Source: Sulfurospirillum sp. UBA2217
Lineage (GTDB): Bacteria > Campylobacterota > Campylobacteria > Campylobacterales > Sulfurospirillaceae
NCBI GenBank assembly: GCA_002328495.1
Contig: DCUJ01000004.1
Location: forward strand, 62,001-126,000
Reading direction: 5' to 3'
DNA: 64,000 nt
Below, in pieces: positions 25,379 to 33,209 of this stretch. Below the pieces are notes generated by a model that was given only the letters and a program-made list of their open reading frames with translations, was not told the DNA's origin and did no database searches. Made by a program: the position numbers and the translations under genes. Within the stretch, counting starts at the first letter, position 1; each line of letters begins with the position of its first letter.

Positions 25379-27177
25379 CAGGAACCATAGGCTCTTTTAT
25401 CTGTGATATCAAAGAAATACAAACTAAATTATTCCACCGAGGGCCTGACGCTCAGACACACTATGGCTATAATAATGTAAATTTAATTCATACACGGTTG
25501 TCAATTCAAGACAGAGAACATGGAACTCAACCTTTTTTATACGATCAGTATGCCATTATCTTTAACGGTGAAATATATAACCACCTTGCGTTAAGAACTA
25601 CTTATTTGCAAGAGTTTCATTTTAGTACACATTCTGATACCGAAACACTGCTTTACATGTATATCAAATATCGTCATAAAATGTTTGCAATGCTTGATGG
25701 GATGTTTGCCTTTGTCATCCTTGATAAAGAAAAGAATAAACTTATTTTAAGCCGTGATAGAGCAGGTAAAAAACCACTTTATTATTATAGCGATGGACAT
25801 CGCTTGATGTTTGCCAGTGAACTCAATGTTATTAAATCAACCGTAAAAAACTTAGTGATTGATGAAGCAAGTATTCAAACGTATCTTCGGTGTGGCTTTT
25901 TTTATAAAGACATGACACCTTACCATAATGTTTCAATGTTCGATGCAGGAACGATGTATGAAGTTGACTTAGCAACATTGGGTATGAAAAAAGAGCAGTA
26001 TTTCAGTATGACAGAGTGTTATCATAACAACTTTATGGGAACGTTTGAAAGTGCTCTTGAGGGATTGGATGAGGCATTGCATAAAAGCATCAAAGATAGA
26101 ATGATGGCTTCAGACATTGAAGTTGGAGCATTTTTAAGTGGCGGAATCGATAGCTCTTTGATTGTAGCAATAGCCAGTGAATATACTAAAAAGCTAAAAA
26201 CATTTACGGTTAAATTTGAAGGAGCATATGATGAATCAGCATTGGCTCGCATAACGGCTCATCACTATCAAACAGAGCATTATGAAATCAATATCACCAT
26301 GAATCTTAAAGATGATATTGAAAAAATAGTACAAAGTTATGGTGAACCTTTTATGGATAGCTCTGCAATTCCAAGTTACTATGTCGCACAAGAAGCTAAA
26401 AAATATGTCAGTGTAGTACTCAATGGAGATGGGGCAGATGAACTCTTTGGAGGGTATAGAAGGTATGTTCCTATCGCAAACAATTGGATTCAAAAAGCTT
26501 CTTATTTCTCTTTTTTAACTCCGTTGTTACCTTCATCACACGATAAAAAAAAGTTTTATAATTATTTTTATAGGCTTCTTTCTATCGCATCTAAGCGAGG
26601 AGTGGATTTTTATTTAGGGGCAACAACAGATATCTTTGAGGATAGCTACGCATTTAATGAAAATGCTATTATAAAGGCAATGAGTAAAGAAATTGAAACT
26701 ATTTCAAGCCAACCATTGAGTGAACTTTCAAAAATTCTTATTATGGATTTTAATATTATTTTGCATAGTGCCTTACTTAAAAAAATGGATATAGCAACAA
26801 TGCAACATTCCCTAGAGGGAAGGAGTCCTTTTTTGAGTAAATATCTTTTAGAATTTGCTCCAACACTTAAAGATACCTATAAAATTAAAGGGACAACAAC
26901 AAAATATATTTTACGAGAATTGGCACGAAAATATCTCTCCCCTGAGCTTATTTCTCAACCAAAAAGAGGTTTTGAAGTACCTTTAAAACAGTGGGTTGAG
27001 AAAGATTTGAAAGAGCCTATTTTTGATATCTTGTCACAAGGTTGCTATAGCGAAAATTTTATTGATAAAACATTCATACACGCATTGCTGAATCATAAGA
27101 TTAATGTTTCTGATGAGAAGAGAGCTAAAATGCTTTGGACAATGTATGCTCTAGAACTTTGGAAAAAGCAACAATGA
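25366..27177 (+). CDS. Asparagine synthase (glutamine-hydrolysing)-type amidotransferase
   Basis: 603 residues in two domains. The N-terminal glutaminase has nucleophile Cys2 (MCGIAG), RGPDAQ near 28, IFNGEIYNH near 68 and SDTETLL. The synthetase domain has the ATP PP-loop LSGGIDSSLIVAIA near 262 and the LNGDGADELFGGYRRY block near 350. Inside a glycan operon these proteins often amidate uronic acids (as proposed for WbpS) rather than make asparagine. Uronic-acid enzymes upstream make that reading attractive. The start is fixed by Cys2. Confidence 0.85.
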   Translation: MCGIAGTIGSFICDIKEIQTKLFHRGPDAQTHYGYNNVNLIHTRLSIQDREHGTQPFLYDQYAIIFNGEIYNHLALRTTYLQEFHFSTHSDTETLLYMYIKYRHKMFAMLDGMFAFVILDKEKNKLILSRDRAGKKPLYYYSDGHRLMFASELNVIKSTVKNLVIDEASIQTYLRCGFFYKDMTPYHNVSMFDAGTMYEVDLATLGMKKEQYFSMTECYHNNFMGTFESALEGLDEALHKSIKDRMMASDIEVGAFLSGGIDSSLIVAIASEYTKKLKTFTVKFEGAYDESALARITAHHYQTEHYEINITMNLKDDIEKIVQSYGEPFMDSSAIPSYYVAQEAKKYVSVVLNGDGADELFGGYRRYVPIANNWIQKASYFSFLTPLLPSSHDKKKFYNYFYRLLSIASKRGVDFYLGATTDIFEDSYAFNENAIIKAMSKEIETISSQPLSELSKILIMDFNIILHSALLKKMDIATMQHSLEGRSPFLSKYLLEFAPTLKDTYKIKGTTTKYILRELARKYLSPELISQPKRGFEVPLKQWVEKDLKEPIFDILSQGCYSENFIDKTFIHALLNHKINVSDEKRAKMLWTMYALELWKKQQ

Positions 27178-28292
27178 AGACAGTTGCTATTGTCATCAAT
27201 ACAGCCTGGAATATCTATAATTTTCGTTTAAATCTAGCGCGAGCTTTAAAAAAAGAGGGATATAACATCGTATGCATTGCGCCTTATGATGCTTTATATA
27301 CCCCAAAAATTGAGCAAGAATTTTCCTTTTATCCTGTTGCCTTTGATGCTAAGGGGATGAACCCTATCAAAGATATCGTAACGATGGTCTCTTTGTGGAA
27401 GCTTTATCGAAAAATTAAGCCTGACATTGTTTTAAATTACACCATAAAGCCTAACCTTTATAGTACGTATGTGGCTAAACTTTTAGGCATTCAATCCATT
27501 GTTAATATTTCAGGGCTGGGAACACTTTTTATTAAGCCCTCGGTGATTACAACGATTGCACACGTGTTGTATAAAGTTGCTTTGTGTTTTACATGTAAAG
27601 TATTTTTTCAAAATCAAGACGATTGGCATCTCTTTCTTGAAAAGGGTCTAGTTAGCAAAGCAAAATGTACTCTTATCCCAGGAAGTGGGGTCGATACGCA
27701 CTCTTTTTTCCCAAGAGATGGAAGAGACGATGATGGAACCCTACGATTTGTACTTGTTGCTCGTATGCTTAAAGACAAAGGTGTGGTTGAGTTTGTTGAA
27801 GCTTTTCATCTATTGAGACACAAGTATCCCTATGTTCAAGCCTATCTTTTAGGTTCGATAGGCATTGAAAATCCAACAGCCATTACGCAAGAGGAGATGG
27901 ACTCTTTTATGGAAGAAAAAGGCGTAGTCTATCTGGGAAGCAGCGATAGTGTTGCTGATATGATCGCGACAATGGATTGTGTGGTTTTACCCTCATACCG
28001 AGAAGGTATTCCCCGAAGTTTACTGGAAGCAGCAGCGATGGAAAAGCCCATCATCACAACCAATGTCGTGGGGTGTAAAGAGGTTGTGGAGGATGGCATC
28101 AATGGATTTTTATGTGAGGCAAAAAGCGTTGATTCTCTGCATCGTGCAATGGAAAAAATGGTACTTCTTCCTCAGATTAAGAGAGTAGAAATGGGAAAAG
28201 AGGGAAGAAAAAAAATAGTTCAAACCTTTGATGAGGTCTTTGTCATCGACCACTACCGTGATGCAATCAAAGAGGCTTTAAACTCGTTTTGA
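27174..28292 (+). CDS. Glycosyltransferase family 4 (PglA-like)
   Basis: About 372 residues from ATG 27174, overlapping the AsnB stop as ATGA. N-terminal VAIVINTAWNIYNFRLNLARAL, NYTIKPNLYSTYVAKLLG and NISGLGTLF are characteristic of the PglA/WbpT/CapM-like transferases that add the second sugar to undecaprenyl-PP-linked acceptors. The donor site is PSYREGIPRSLLEAAAMEKP near 280. It contains TTACATGTAA at 27589, the first copy after the long gap. The WecA-like gene downstream would make its acceptor. Confidence 0.82.
   Translation: MKTVAIVINTAWNIYNFRLNLARALKKEGYNIVCIAPYDALYTPKIEQEFSFYPVAFDAKGMNPIKDIVTMVSLWKLYRKIKPDIVLNYTIKPNLYSTYVAKLLGIQSIVNISGLGTLFIKPSVITTIAHVLYKVALCFTCKVFFQNQDDWHLFLEKGLVSKAKCTLIPGSGVDTHSFFPRDGRDDDGTLRFVLVARMLKDKGVVEFVEAFHLLRHKYPYVQAYLLGSIGIENPTAITQEEMDSFMEEKGVVYLGSSDSVADMIATMDCVVLPSYREGIPRSLLEAAAMEKPIITTNVVGCKEVVEDGINGFLCEAKSVDSLHRAMEKMVLLPQIKRVEMGKEGRKKIVQTFDEVFVIDHYRDAIKEALNSF
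27589..27598. repeat. TTACATGTAA palindrome 10
   Basis: Perfect copy in the PglA-like GT4 gene, read Phe-Thr-Cys-Lys. Confidence 0.9.
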
Positions 28293-28293
28293 C

Positions 28294-28299
28294 TATAAT
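28294..28299 (+). promoter_or_regulatory. Candidate -10 box (TATAAT) before the WecA-like gene
   Basis: A perfect TATAAT just after the stop of the 27174 gene, 37 bases before the TTG start at 28331 and in one of the few intergenic gaps (28293-28330). No -35 is visible. An internal promoter for the sugar-supply genes downstream is plausible. Confidence 0.4.
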
Positions 28300-28330
28300 A
28301 GACTCACATTATATATTAAGAGGATAGGAT

Positions 28331-29350
28331 TTGGCTTGTATTGATGCTTTTTTTTTCATCAAATTAAGTGCTATTATAGGCATATCGTATATGCTCAATT
28401 TATTTTTAGTGAGGTATATGTACACACTGAAGATTCTTGATATCCCCAATGAAAGAAGTTCACATTTACATGTAACGCCACGAAGCGGAGGCATTGCTCT
28501 TTTTATTTCTTTTCTCGCAGGTCTTTTGTTATTTGAAATGCCTATCTCTTTTCTTTTTTTAATGCCTCTTAGCATCGTTTTTATAGTAGGTTTGTATGAC
28601 GATCTTTATACACTTTCTTCAAAAGTGAAGCTCGTTTTGACTGCTTTGTCCGCCATTTTTTTATTTTTAGCGGGTTTTGATATACAGCATTTTGGAACAT
28701 TTTTGGGGCATGAAATTATGCTTAGTTTTTGGATTTCTCTTTTATTTTATGCTTTTGTGGTTTCTGGTTTTGTGAGTGCGCTTAATTTGATTGATGGGTT
28801 AGATGGCTTAGCGTCGTTAGTCTCTATCGCCATTTTATTGCCTTTTGCGTATATAGGTTTCAAATATTCAGATGCTTTTTTACTGTATATGACGTTAATA
28901 ACCATAAGTGCTATCGTAGGATTTTTAATTCTTAATTGGCATCCTGCGAAGATATTTATGGGCGATTCGGGCAGTATGTTTTTAGGATTTGTTATCTCGA
29001 TTATCGTGACATATGCCATTCAAAAAGAGTATATTACGGCTATTTCTGTCCTGCTTTTAGCGGCGGTTCCTATCTTGGATACACTGATTGTTATGCTAAG
29101 AAGGTTTATTCATAAAAGAAATCCTTTTTCTGCGGATAAAACGCATATCCATCATATTTTTTTGAAACAGCAACAAGGCAATACTCGTAAAACGGTACTG
29201 CTAGTAGGACTGATTCAGATTCTTTTTTCCTATTTGGGATTAGGATTTAAAGTAAGAGATGATATATTTATACTGATACTGTATGTGTTATGTTTTGTAT
29301 TGTTTTATTTTATTTTAACACCGAATGAGGTCAGAAAAAATGGCGATTAA
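28331..29350 (+). CDS. Undecaprenyl-phosphate N-acetylhexosamine-1-phosphate transferase (WecA/WbpL-like)
   Basis: 339 residues, about ten transmembrane helices. Polyprenol-phosphate phosphotransferase motifs are all present: HVTPRSGGIALF near 50, GLYDDLYTLSSKVKL with the Asp-Asp pair near 84, LNLIDGLDGLA near 152, NWHPAKIFMGDSGSMFLGF near 205 and the cytoplasmic HIHHIF loop near 272. It starts glycan assembly by moving GlcNAc-1-P or a related sugar phosphate onto undecaprenyl phosphate. TTG 28331 follows GAGG by 7 bases; the first in-frame ATG would delete part of helix 1. TTACATGTAA at 28466. Confidence 0.9.
   Translation: MACIDAFFFIKLSAIIGISYMLNLFLVRYMYTLKILDIPNERSSHLHVTPRSGGIALFISFLAGLLLFEMPISFLFLMPLSIVFIVGLYDDLYTLSSKVKLVLTALSAIFLFLAGFDIQHFGTFLGHEIMLSFWISLLFYAFVVSGFVSALNLIDGLDGLASLVSIAILLPFAYIGFKYSDAFLLYMTLITISAIVGFLILNWHPAKIFMGDSGSMFLGFVISIIVTYAIQKEYITAISVLLLAAVPILDTLIVMLRRFIHKRNPFSADKTHIHHIFLKQQQGNTRKTVLLVGLIQILFSYLGLGFKVRDDIFILILYVLCFVLFYFILTPNEVRKNGD
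28466..28475. repeat. TTACATGTAA palindrome 11
   Basis: Perfect copy in the WecA-like gene, read Leu-His-Val. Confidence 0.9.
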
Positions 29351-30737
29351 TCTTATTTTATGTGGTGGCAGCGGAACAAGGCTTTGGCCATTAAGCCGTA
29401 CACTTCTACCAAAGCAGTTTGTAAAACTTTTTGATGGAAAATCTTTGTTTCAACTTACCATTGAACGTAATGCTCCTATGTGCGCTGAACAGTTGATTGT
29501 CTCTAACAGTGAGCAGTATTTTTTAGCCCTAGACCAACTGGAAGAACTCACCACTCACCACTCAAAACTCAAAACTCACTATCTCCTCGAACCTATCGGT
29601 CGCAATACAGCCCCAGCCATTGCGTTAGCGTGTATGGCACTCAAAAGTGATGATGTGGTTCTGGTAACACCGAGTGACCATCTCATTAAAGATCAACAAG
29701 CGTATGAAAATGCAGTGAATAAAGCTATAGCTTATGCAAAAAAAGATTTTTTAGTCACATTTGGGATTAACCCCACTTTTCCAGAAACTGGGTTTGGGTA
29801 TATAGAGGCTAAACGTGTAAGTAGTGAGCCGTTTGATGTCAATGGTATGGATGTTTTAAAATTTCATGAAAAGCCCGATCTTCAAACAGCCAATGAATAT
29901 CTTGCTATGAATCACTCACCACTCACCACTCACCACTCTCAATTTCTCTGGAACAGTGGGATGTTTTGTTTTAAAGCAGGTGTTTTTTTAGCAGAATTAG
30001 AAAACTATGCTCCCGAAATATTTCTTACATGTAAAAAAGCGTATGAACAGGCAAAACAGGATGGAATAATTCGTATTTCACATGAAGACATGCTTCGCAT
30101 TCCAGAAGATAGCATCGATTATGCGGTGATGGAAAAAAGTCAAAAAGTAAAAGTGGTACCCAGCGATATAGGCTGGAGTGATGTAGGGAGTTTTGATGCA
30201 TTGTCCAATGAATTAGACAATGATGATAGCAATAATTTTGTATTTTCTCATAAACACGTCAGTATGATAGATGTGAAAGACCTCATTGTCATCGATACAG
30301 AAGATGCTTTATTGATTAGCCAAAAAGGAAGCTCACAGAAGGTTAAAGAGATCGTCTCAAAACTCAAAACTCAAAACTTATCACTCACCACTACGCACGC
30401 AACCGTGCATCGCCCATGGGGAACATTTACGGTTTTAGAAGACAAACCAGGCTATAAAATTAAGCAAATTATGGTCAAGCCTGGAAAAAAGCTAAGCCTT
30501 CAAAAGCATTTTCATAGAAATGAACACTGGATTGTGGTGAGTGGAACGGCAACTGTAACGGTTGAAGATAAAACCTATCTTGTAAGAGAAAACGAATCAA
30601 CCTATATCAAAGCAGGAGAAATTCACCGCCTTGAAAATCAAGGGAAAATACCCATTATACTTATTGAAGCGCAAGTGGGTAGTTACACGGGTGAAGATGA
30701 TATCGTAAGAATAGAAGATGACTTTGAGAGAAGTTGA
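29340..30737 (+). CDS. manC: Mannose-1-phosphate guanylyltransferase/mannose-6-phosphate isomerase
   Basis: 465 residues from ATG 29340, behind GAGG. The pyrophosphorylase domain starts INLILCGGSGTRLWPLSR, with EPIGRNTAPAIALA and LWNSGMFCFKAGVFLAE. The C-terminal cupin has HRPWGTFTVLED and KHFHRNEHWIVVSGTATV. It makes GDP-mannose for Gmd downstream. Three heptad arrays interrupt it, at 29546, 29907 and 30362: between the DQLEEL and YLLEP segments, before FLWNSGM, and in the hinge before the cupin. The family normally has short loops there. The last codons lie in a fourth array (30728-30762). Confidence 0.92.
   Translation: MAINLILCGGSGTRLWPLSRTLLPKQFVKLFDGKSLFQLTIERNAPMCAEQLIVSNSEQYFLALDQLEELTTHHSKLKTHYLLEPIGRNTAPAIALACMALKSDDVVLVTPSDHLIKDQQAYENAVNKAIAYAKKDFLVTFGINPTFPETGFGYIEAKRVSSEPFDVNGMDVLKFHEKPDLQTANEYLAMNHSPLTTHHSQFLWNSGMFCFKAGVFLAELENYAPEIFLTCKKAYEQAKQDGIIRISHEDMLRIPEDSIDYAVMEKSQKVKVVPSDIGWSDVGSFDALSNELDNDDSNNFVFSHKHVSMIDVKDLIVIDTEDALLISQKGSSQKVKEIVSKLKTQNLSLTTTHATVHRPWGTFTVLEDKPGYKIKQIMVKPGKKLSLQKHFHRNEHWIVVSGTATVTVEDKTYLVRENESTYIKAGEIHRLENQGKIPIILIEAQVGSYTGEDDIVRIEDDFERS
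29546..29580 (+). repeat. Heptad array B (in manC)
   Basis: Five units: ACTCACC x2, ACTCAAA x2, ACTCACT. It starts at codon position 3 and is translated LTTHHSKLKTH between the LEE and YLLEP segments of ManC. Confidence 0.88.
29907..29941 (+). repeat. Heptad array C (in manC)
   Basis: Three perfect ACTCACC units (29914-29934), a final ACTCTCA, and a poor first unit ATGAATC that may or may not belong. Translated NHSPLTTHHSQ just before the FLWNSGM active-site segment of ManC. It differs from most other arrays in its codon phase. Confidence 0.75.
30025..30034. repeat. TTACATGTAA palindrome 12
   Basis: Perfect copy in manC, read Leu-Thr-Cys-Lys. Confidence 0.9.
30362..30396 (+). repeat. Heptad array D (in manC)
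   Basis: Five units: ACTCAAA x2, ACTTATC, ACTCACC, ACTACGC, preceded by TCTCAAA. Starts at codon position 3 and reads LKTQNLSLTTT in the hinge between the transferase and cupin domains. Confidence 0.82.
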
Positions 30738-30762
30738 AAGTTTCGAGTGAAGAGTTTTAAGT
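30728..30762 (-). repeat. Heptad array E, inverted, left of the four-helix-bundle gene
   Basis: On the minus strand this reads ACTTAAA, ACTCTTC, ACTCGAA, ACTTTCA, ACTTCTC: five units each beginning ACT, 35 bp in all. It is the only array in this orientation. It covers the manC stop codon (30735-30737) and ends at the start of the S23-family gene. Its partner is array F on the other side of that gene. Confidence 0.78.
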
Positions 30763-30763
30763 G

Positions 30764-31114
30764 ATGAAAATTGATGAAAGAACATTTAATTTTTCTTTAT
30801 TGGTCATTGATTTTTATAAATATCTGGTTGAAATAGAGAAAGAATTTATATTGTCTAAACAATTACTGAGAAGTGGAACTTCTATTGGTGCTAATGTTGA
30901 AGAAGCTCAAGCTGCGCAGTCTAAAAAAGATTTTATTTCTAAAATGTCTATTGCCAGCAAAGAAGCAAGAGAAAGTAGATACTGGTTGAGATTGTTAAAT
31001 AGCTCAAATTATATGAATAATTTTGCTAAAAAAGAGTCAATAATCAACGAAATTGAAAATATTATCAATATAATAACAAAGATAATTAAAACATCAAGGG
31101 AAAATAATGAGTAA
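30764..31114 (+). CDS. Four-helix-bundle protein (S23/IVP, TIGR02436-like)
   Basis: About 116 residues, all helical. Family hallmarks are FNFSLLVIDFYKYL, the strongly conserved LLRSGTSIGANVEEAQAAQSKKDF (residues about 35-58, split by one turn) and SIASKEARESRYWLRLL. The family occurs in 23S rRNA intervening sequences and is related to the Avd accessory protein of diversity-generating retroelements; a nucleic-acid role is suspected. It is out of place between manC and gmd. It lies between two 35-bp heptad arrays in opposite orientation (30728-30762, 31124-31158). Start: ATG 30764 or the GTG just before it. Confidence 0.88.
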   Translation: MKIDERTFNFSLLVIDFYKYLVEIEKEFILSKQLLRSGTSIGANVEEAQAAQSKKDFISKMSIASKEARESRYWLRLLNSSNYMNNFAKKESIINEIENIINIITKIIKTSRENNE

Positions 31115-32270
31115 CAAGCAAGAACTCAAAACTCAACACTCAAAACTCAACACTTCAAAGCGCGTCGCTTTGATCACAGGAATTACAGGGCAAGATGGAA
31201 GCTATCTTGCAGAGTTTTTGCTTAAAAAAGGGTATATTGTTCATGGACTGAAACGAAGAAGCTCACTTTTTAACACCGATCGTATAGACCACCTCTATCA
31301 AGACCCTCATGAAAAAAATGTCAAGTTATATTTACATCATGGTGATATGACAGATAGTATGAATCTTACACGGATTATCCAAGAAGTACAACCTGATGAA
31401 ATTTATAATTTAGCAGCAATGAGTCATGTGCATGTAAGTTTTGAAACCCCAGAATATGTTGCTAATGCAGATGGTACGGGAACACTTAGAATTCTTGAAG
31501 CCGTAAAGCTTTTGGGGCTCATTGAAAAAACAAAAATTTATCAAGCCAGTACTTCAGAATTATACGGTAAAGTCCAAGAAACACCACAATCTGAGACAAC
31601 GCCTTTTTACCCCAGAAGTCCTTATGCTGTAGCTAAAATGTACGCTTATTGGATAACGGTTAATTATCGTGAAGCGTATGGTATGTTTGCCTGTAATGGT
31701 ATTCTTTTTAATCATGAGTCTCCTGTTAGGGGAGAAACGTTTGTAACAAGAAAGATTACGAGGGCTACTGCAAAGATAGTTCTTGGTCTTCAAGATAAAC
31801 TCTATCTTGGTAATCTTGCTGCAAAAAGAGATTGGGGACATGCTAAAGATTACGTGCGAATGATGTGGATGATCTTGCAAGCCCCTGAGCCCGAAGATTG
31901 GGTTATAGCAACAGGAACAACAACGACGGTTCGTGATTTTGTGCGTATGGCATTTAGGTATTGTGGTATTGAATTGGAGTTTAGAGGTGAAGGTATTCAA
32001 GAAAAAGGGTACATTGTTTCTTGTGCTAACCCGCAATATCAAGTAGCCAGGGGTCAAGAAGTTGTTGCTGTTGATCCACGCTATTTCAGGCCTACAGAAG
32101 TTGACTTACTGCTTGGAAATCCAACAAAAGCCAATACAAAGTTGGGCTGGGTTCCAGAATATGATCTGCAAATGTTAGTGGATGATATGATGAAATCAGA
32201 TCTCAAACTTGTCACCAAAGATGTGTATTTAAAAGAAGGTGGGTATAAAATTTTGAGCTATTTTGAGTAG
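31107..32270 (+). CDS. gmd: GDP-mannose 4,6-dehydratase
   Basis: 387 residues. The SDR start is ALITGITGQDGSYLAEFLL, then GLKRRSSLFNTDRIDHLY, YNLAAMSHVHVSFE, QASTSELYG with the catalytic Thr/Glu, YAVAKMYAYW (Tyr/Lys), NHESPVRGETFVTRKIT and RDWGHAKDYV. It yields GDP-4-keto-6-deoxymannose. The usual protein starts a few residues before ALITGITG. Here the start at 31107, with AAGGG 6-10 bases upstream and overlapping the S23 stop, adds about 17 residues encoded by heptad array F (LKTQHSKLNTS). The array has therefore supplied a new N-terminus. Confidence 0.94.
   Translation: MSNKQELKTQHSKLNTSKRVALITGITGQDGSYLAEFLLKKGYIVHGLKRRSSLFNTDRIDHLYQDPHEKNVKLYLHHGDMTDSMNLTRIIQEVQPDEIYNLAAMSHVHVSFETPEYVANADGTGTLRILEAVKLLGLIEKTKIYQASTSELYGKVQETPQSETTPFYPRSPYAVAKMYAYWITVNYREAYGMFACNGILFNHESPVRGETFVTRKITRATAKIVLGLQDKLYLGNLAAKRDWGHAKDYVRMMWMILQAPEPEDWVIATGTTTTVRDFVRMAFRYCGIELEFRGEGIQEKGYIVSCANPQYQVARGQEVVAVDPRYFRPTEVDLLLGNPTKANTKLGWVPEYDLQMLVDDMMKSDLKLVTKDVYLKEGGYKILSYFE
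31124..31158 (+). repeat. Heptad array F, right of the four-helix-bundle gene
   Basis: Five units: ACTCAAA, ACTCAAC, ACTCAAA, ACTCAAC, ACTTCAA, 35 bp, on the plus strand. It begins at codon position 3 of gmd and is translated LKTQHSKLNTS. With array E it brackets the S23-family gene in inverted orientation. Confidence 0.88.
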
Positions 32271-32282
32271 GGCAGTAATCAG

Positions 32283-33209
32283 ATGAAAATTCTTATTACG
32301 GGTGCTAATGGCATGGTCGGGAAAAACATTGTCCATTTTTTGCTGGACAAGTCTTATAAATTATTAAACCCATCGCATACAGAGTTAAATTTATTGGATA
32401 AGCAAGCTGTAAACGAATATTTATTGGAGAATTCTCCTGATATAATCATCCACTGTGCTGGCATAGTAGGGGGTATACAGGCCAATATAGCTAATCCTGT
32501 AAAATTTTTAGTTGATAATGTACAGATGGGTATTAATATTATTCAGTCTTCTTACGAAATTGGGGTTAAAAAGCTTATTAATATGAGCAGTTCTTGTATG
32601 TATCCTCGTTACGCCCAAAATCCACTATCTGAAGAATTAATACTTACTGGGGAATTAGAACCTACTAATGAAGGTTATGCTATTGCTAAAGTAACTGCTA
32701 CAAGGCTTTGCGAGTACATTTACAGGGAAAATAAAGCATTTCAGTATAAAACAGTTATCCCTTGTAATTTGTATGGCAAATATGATAAATTTGACCCAAA
32801 ACATTCACATATGATTCCTGCTGTTATTAAAAAAATTCATGAGGCTAAAGCAACACATCAAAAATCAATAGAAATCTGGGGAAATGGCGAGGCGAGGCGA
32901 GAATTTATGTATGTTGAGGATTTGGCAGATTTTATTTATTATGCGATACAGCATTTTGAAAAAATGCCTCAAAATATTAATGTTGGATTAGGGTATGACT
33001 ATACAATTAATGAATATTATGACATCATAGCAAAGGTTGTTGGGTACAAAGGTAAGTTTGTACATGACCTTAGTAAGCCAATTGGTATGAAGCAAAAATT
33101 GATTGATGATACTAAACTTAGGGCATTTGGCTGGCATTATAAAACTTCATTGGAAGAAGGTATTTTTAAAACTTATCAGTATTACAAACAAGAGGTTATA
33201 CATGATTAA
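32283..33209 (+). CDS. GDP-L-fucose/GDP-colitose synthase-like epimerase-reductase
   Basis: 308 residues of the Fcl/WcaG SDR group: ILITGANGMVGKNIVHFL, HCAGIVGGIQANI, the MSSSCMYPR active-site segment, LEPTNEGYAIAKVTATRLCEY with Tyr/Lys, and IPCNLYGKYDKFDPKHSHMIPAVI. Fcl and ColC are homologous. The neighbouring ColD-like dehydratase makes a GDP-colitose synthase (ColC) the likelier role: 5-epimerisation and 4-reduction of the 3-deoxy intermediate. Its 3' end overlaps the next start by 8 bases. From here on codon use is more A+T-rich than in manC and gmd. Confidence 0.85.
   Translation: MKILITGANGMVGKNIVHFLLDKSYKLLNPSHTELNLLDKQAVNEYLLENSPDIIIHCAGIVGGIQANIANPVKFLVDNVQMGINIIQSSYEIGVKKLINMSSSCMYPRYAQNPLSEELILTGELEPTNEGYAIAKVTATRLCEYIYRENKAFQYKTVIPCNLYGKYDKFDPKHSHMIPAVIKKIHEAKATHQKSIEIWGNGEARREFMYVEDLADFIYYAIQHFEKMPQNINVGLGYDYTINEYYDIIAKVVGYKGKFVHDLSKPIGMKQKLIDDTKLRAFGWHYKTSLEEGIFKTYQYYKQEVIHD

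Noticed and set aside
25653..25662. TTACATGTAT in asnB, and near copies at 1301, 36730, 37025, 40055, 46110, 51577 and 57790
   Set aside because: Each has one or more mismatches to the palindrome; excluded from the count of 15.
30764..31114. S23-family gene as the Avd part of a diversity-generating retroelement
   Set aside because: No reverse transcriptase and no template/variable repeat pair are present in the window; only the small helical protein was found.
31560..32057. 165-codon open frame on the minus strand inside gmd
   Set aside because: Lies wholly within a strongly conserved gene on the other strand and shows no family features; a shadow of gmd.
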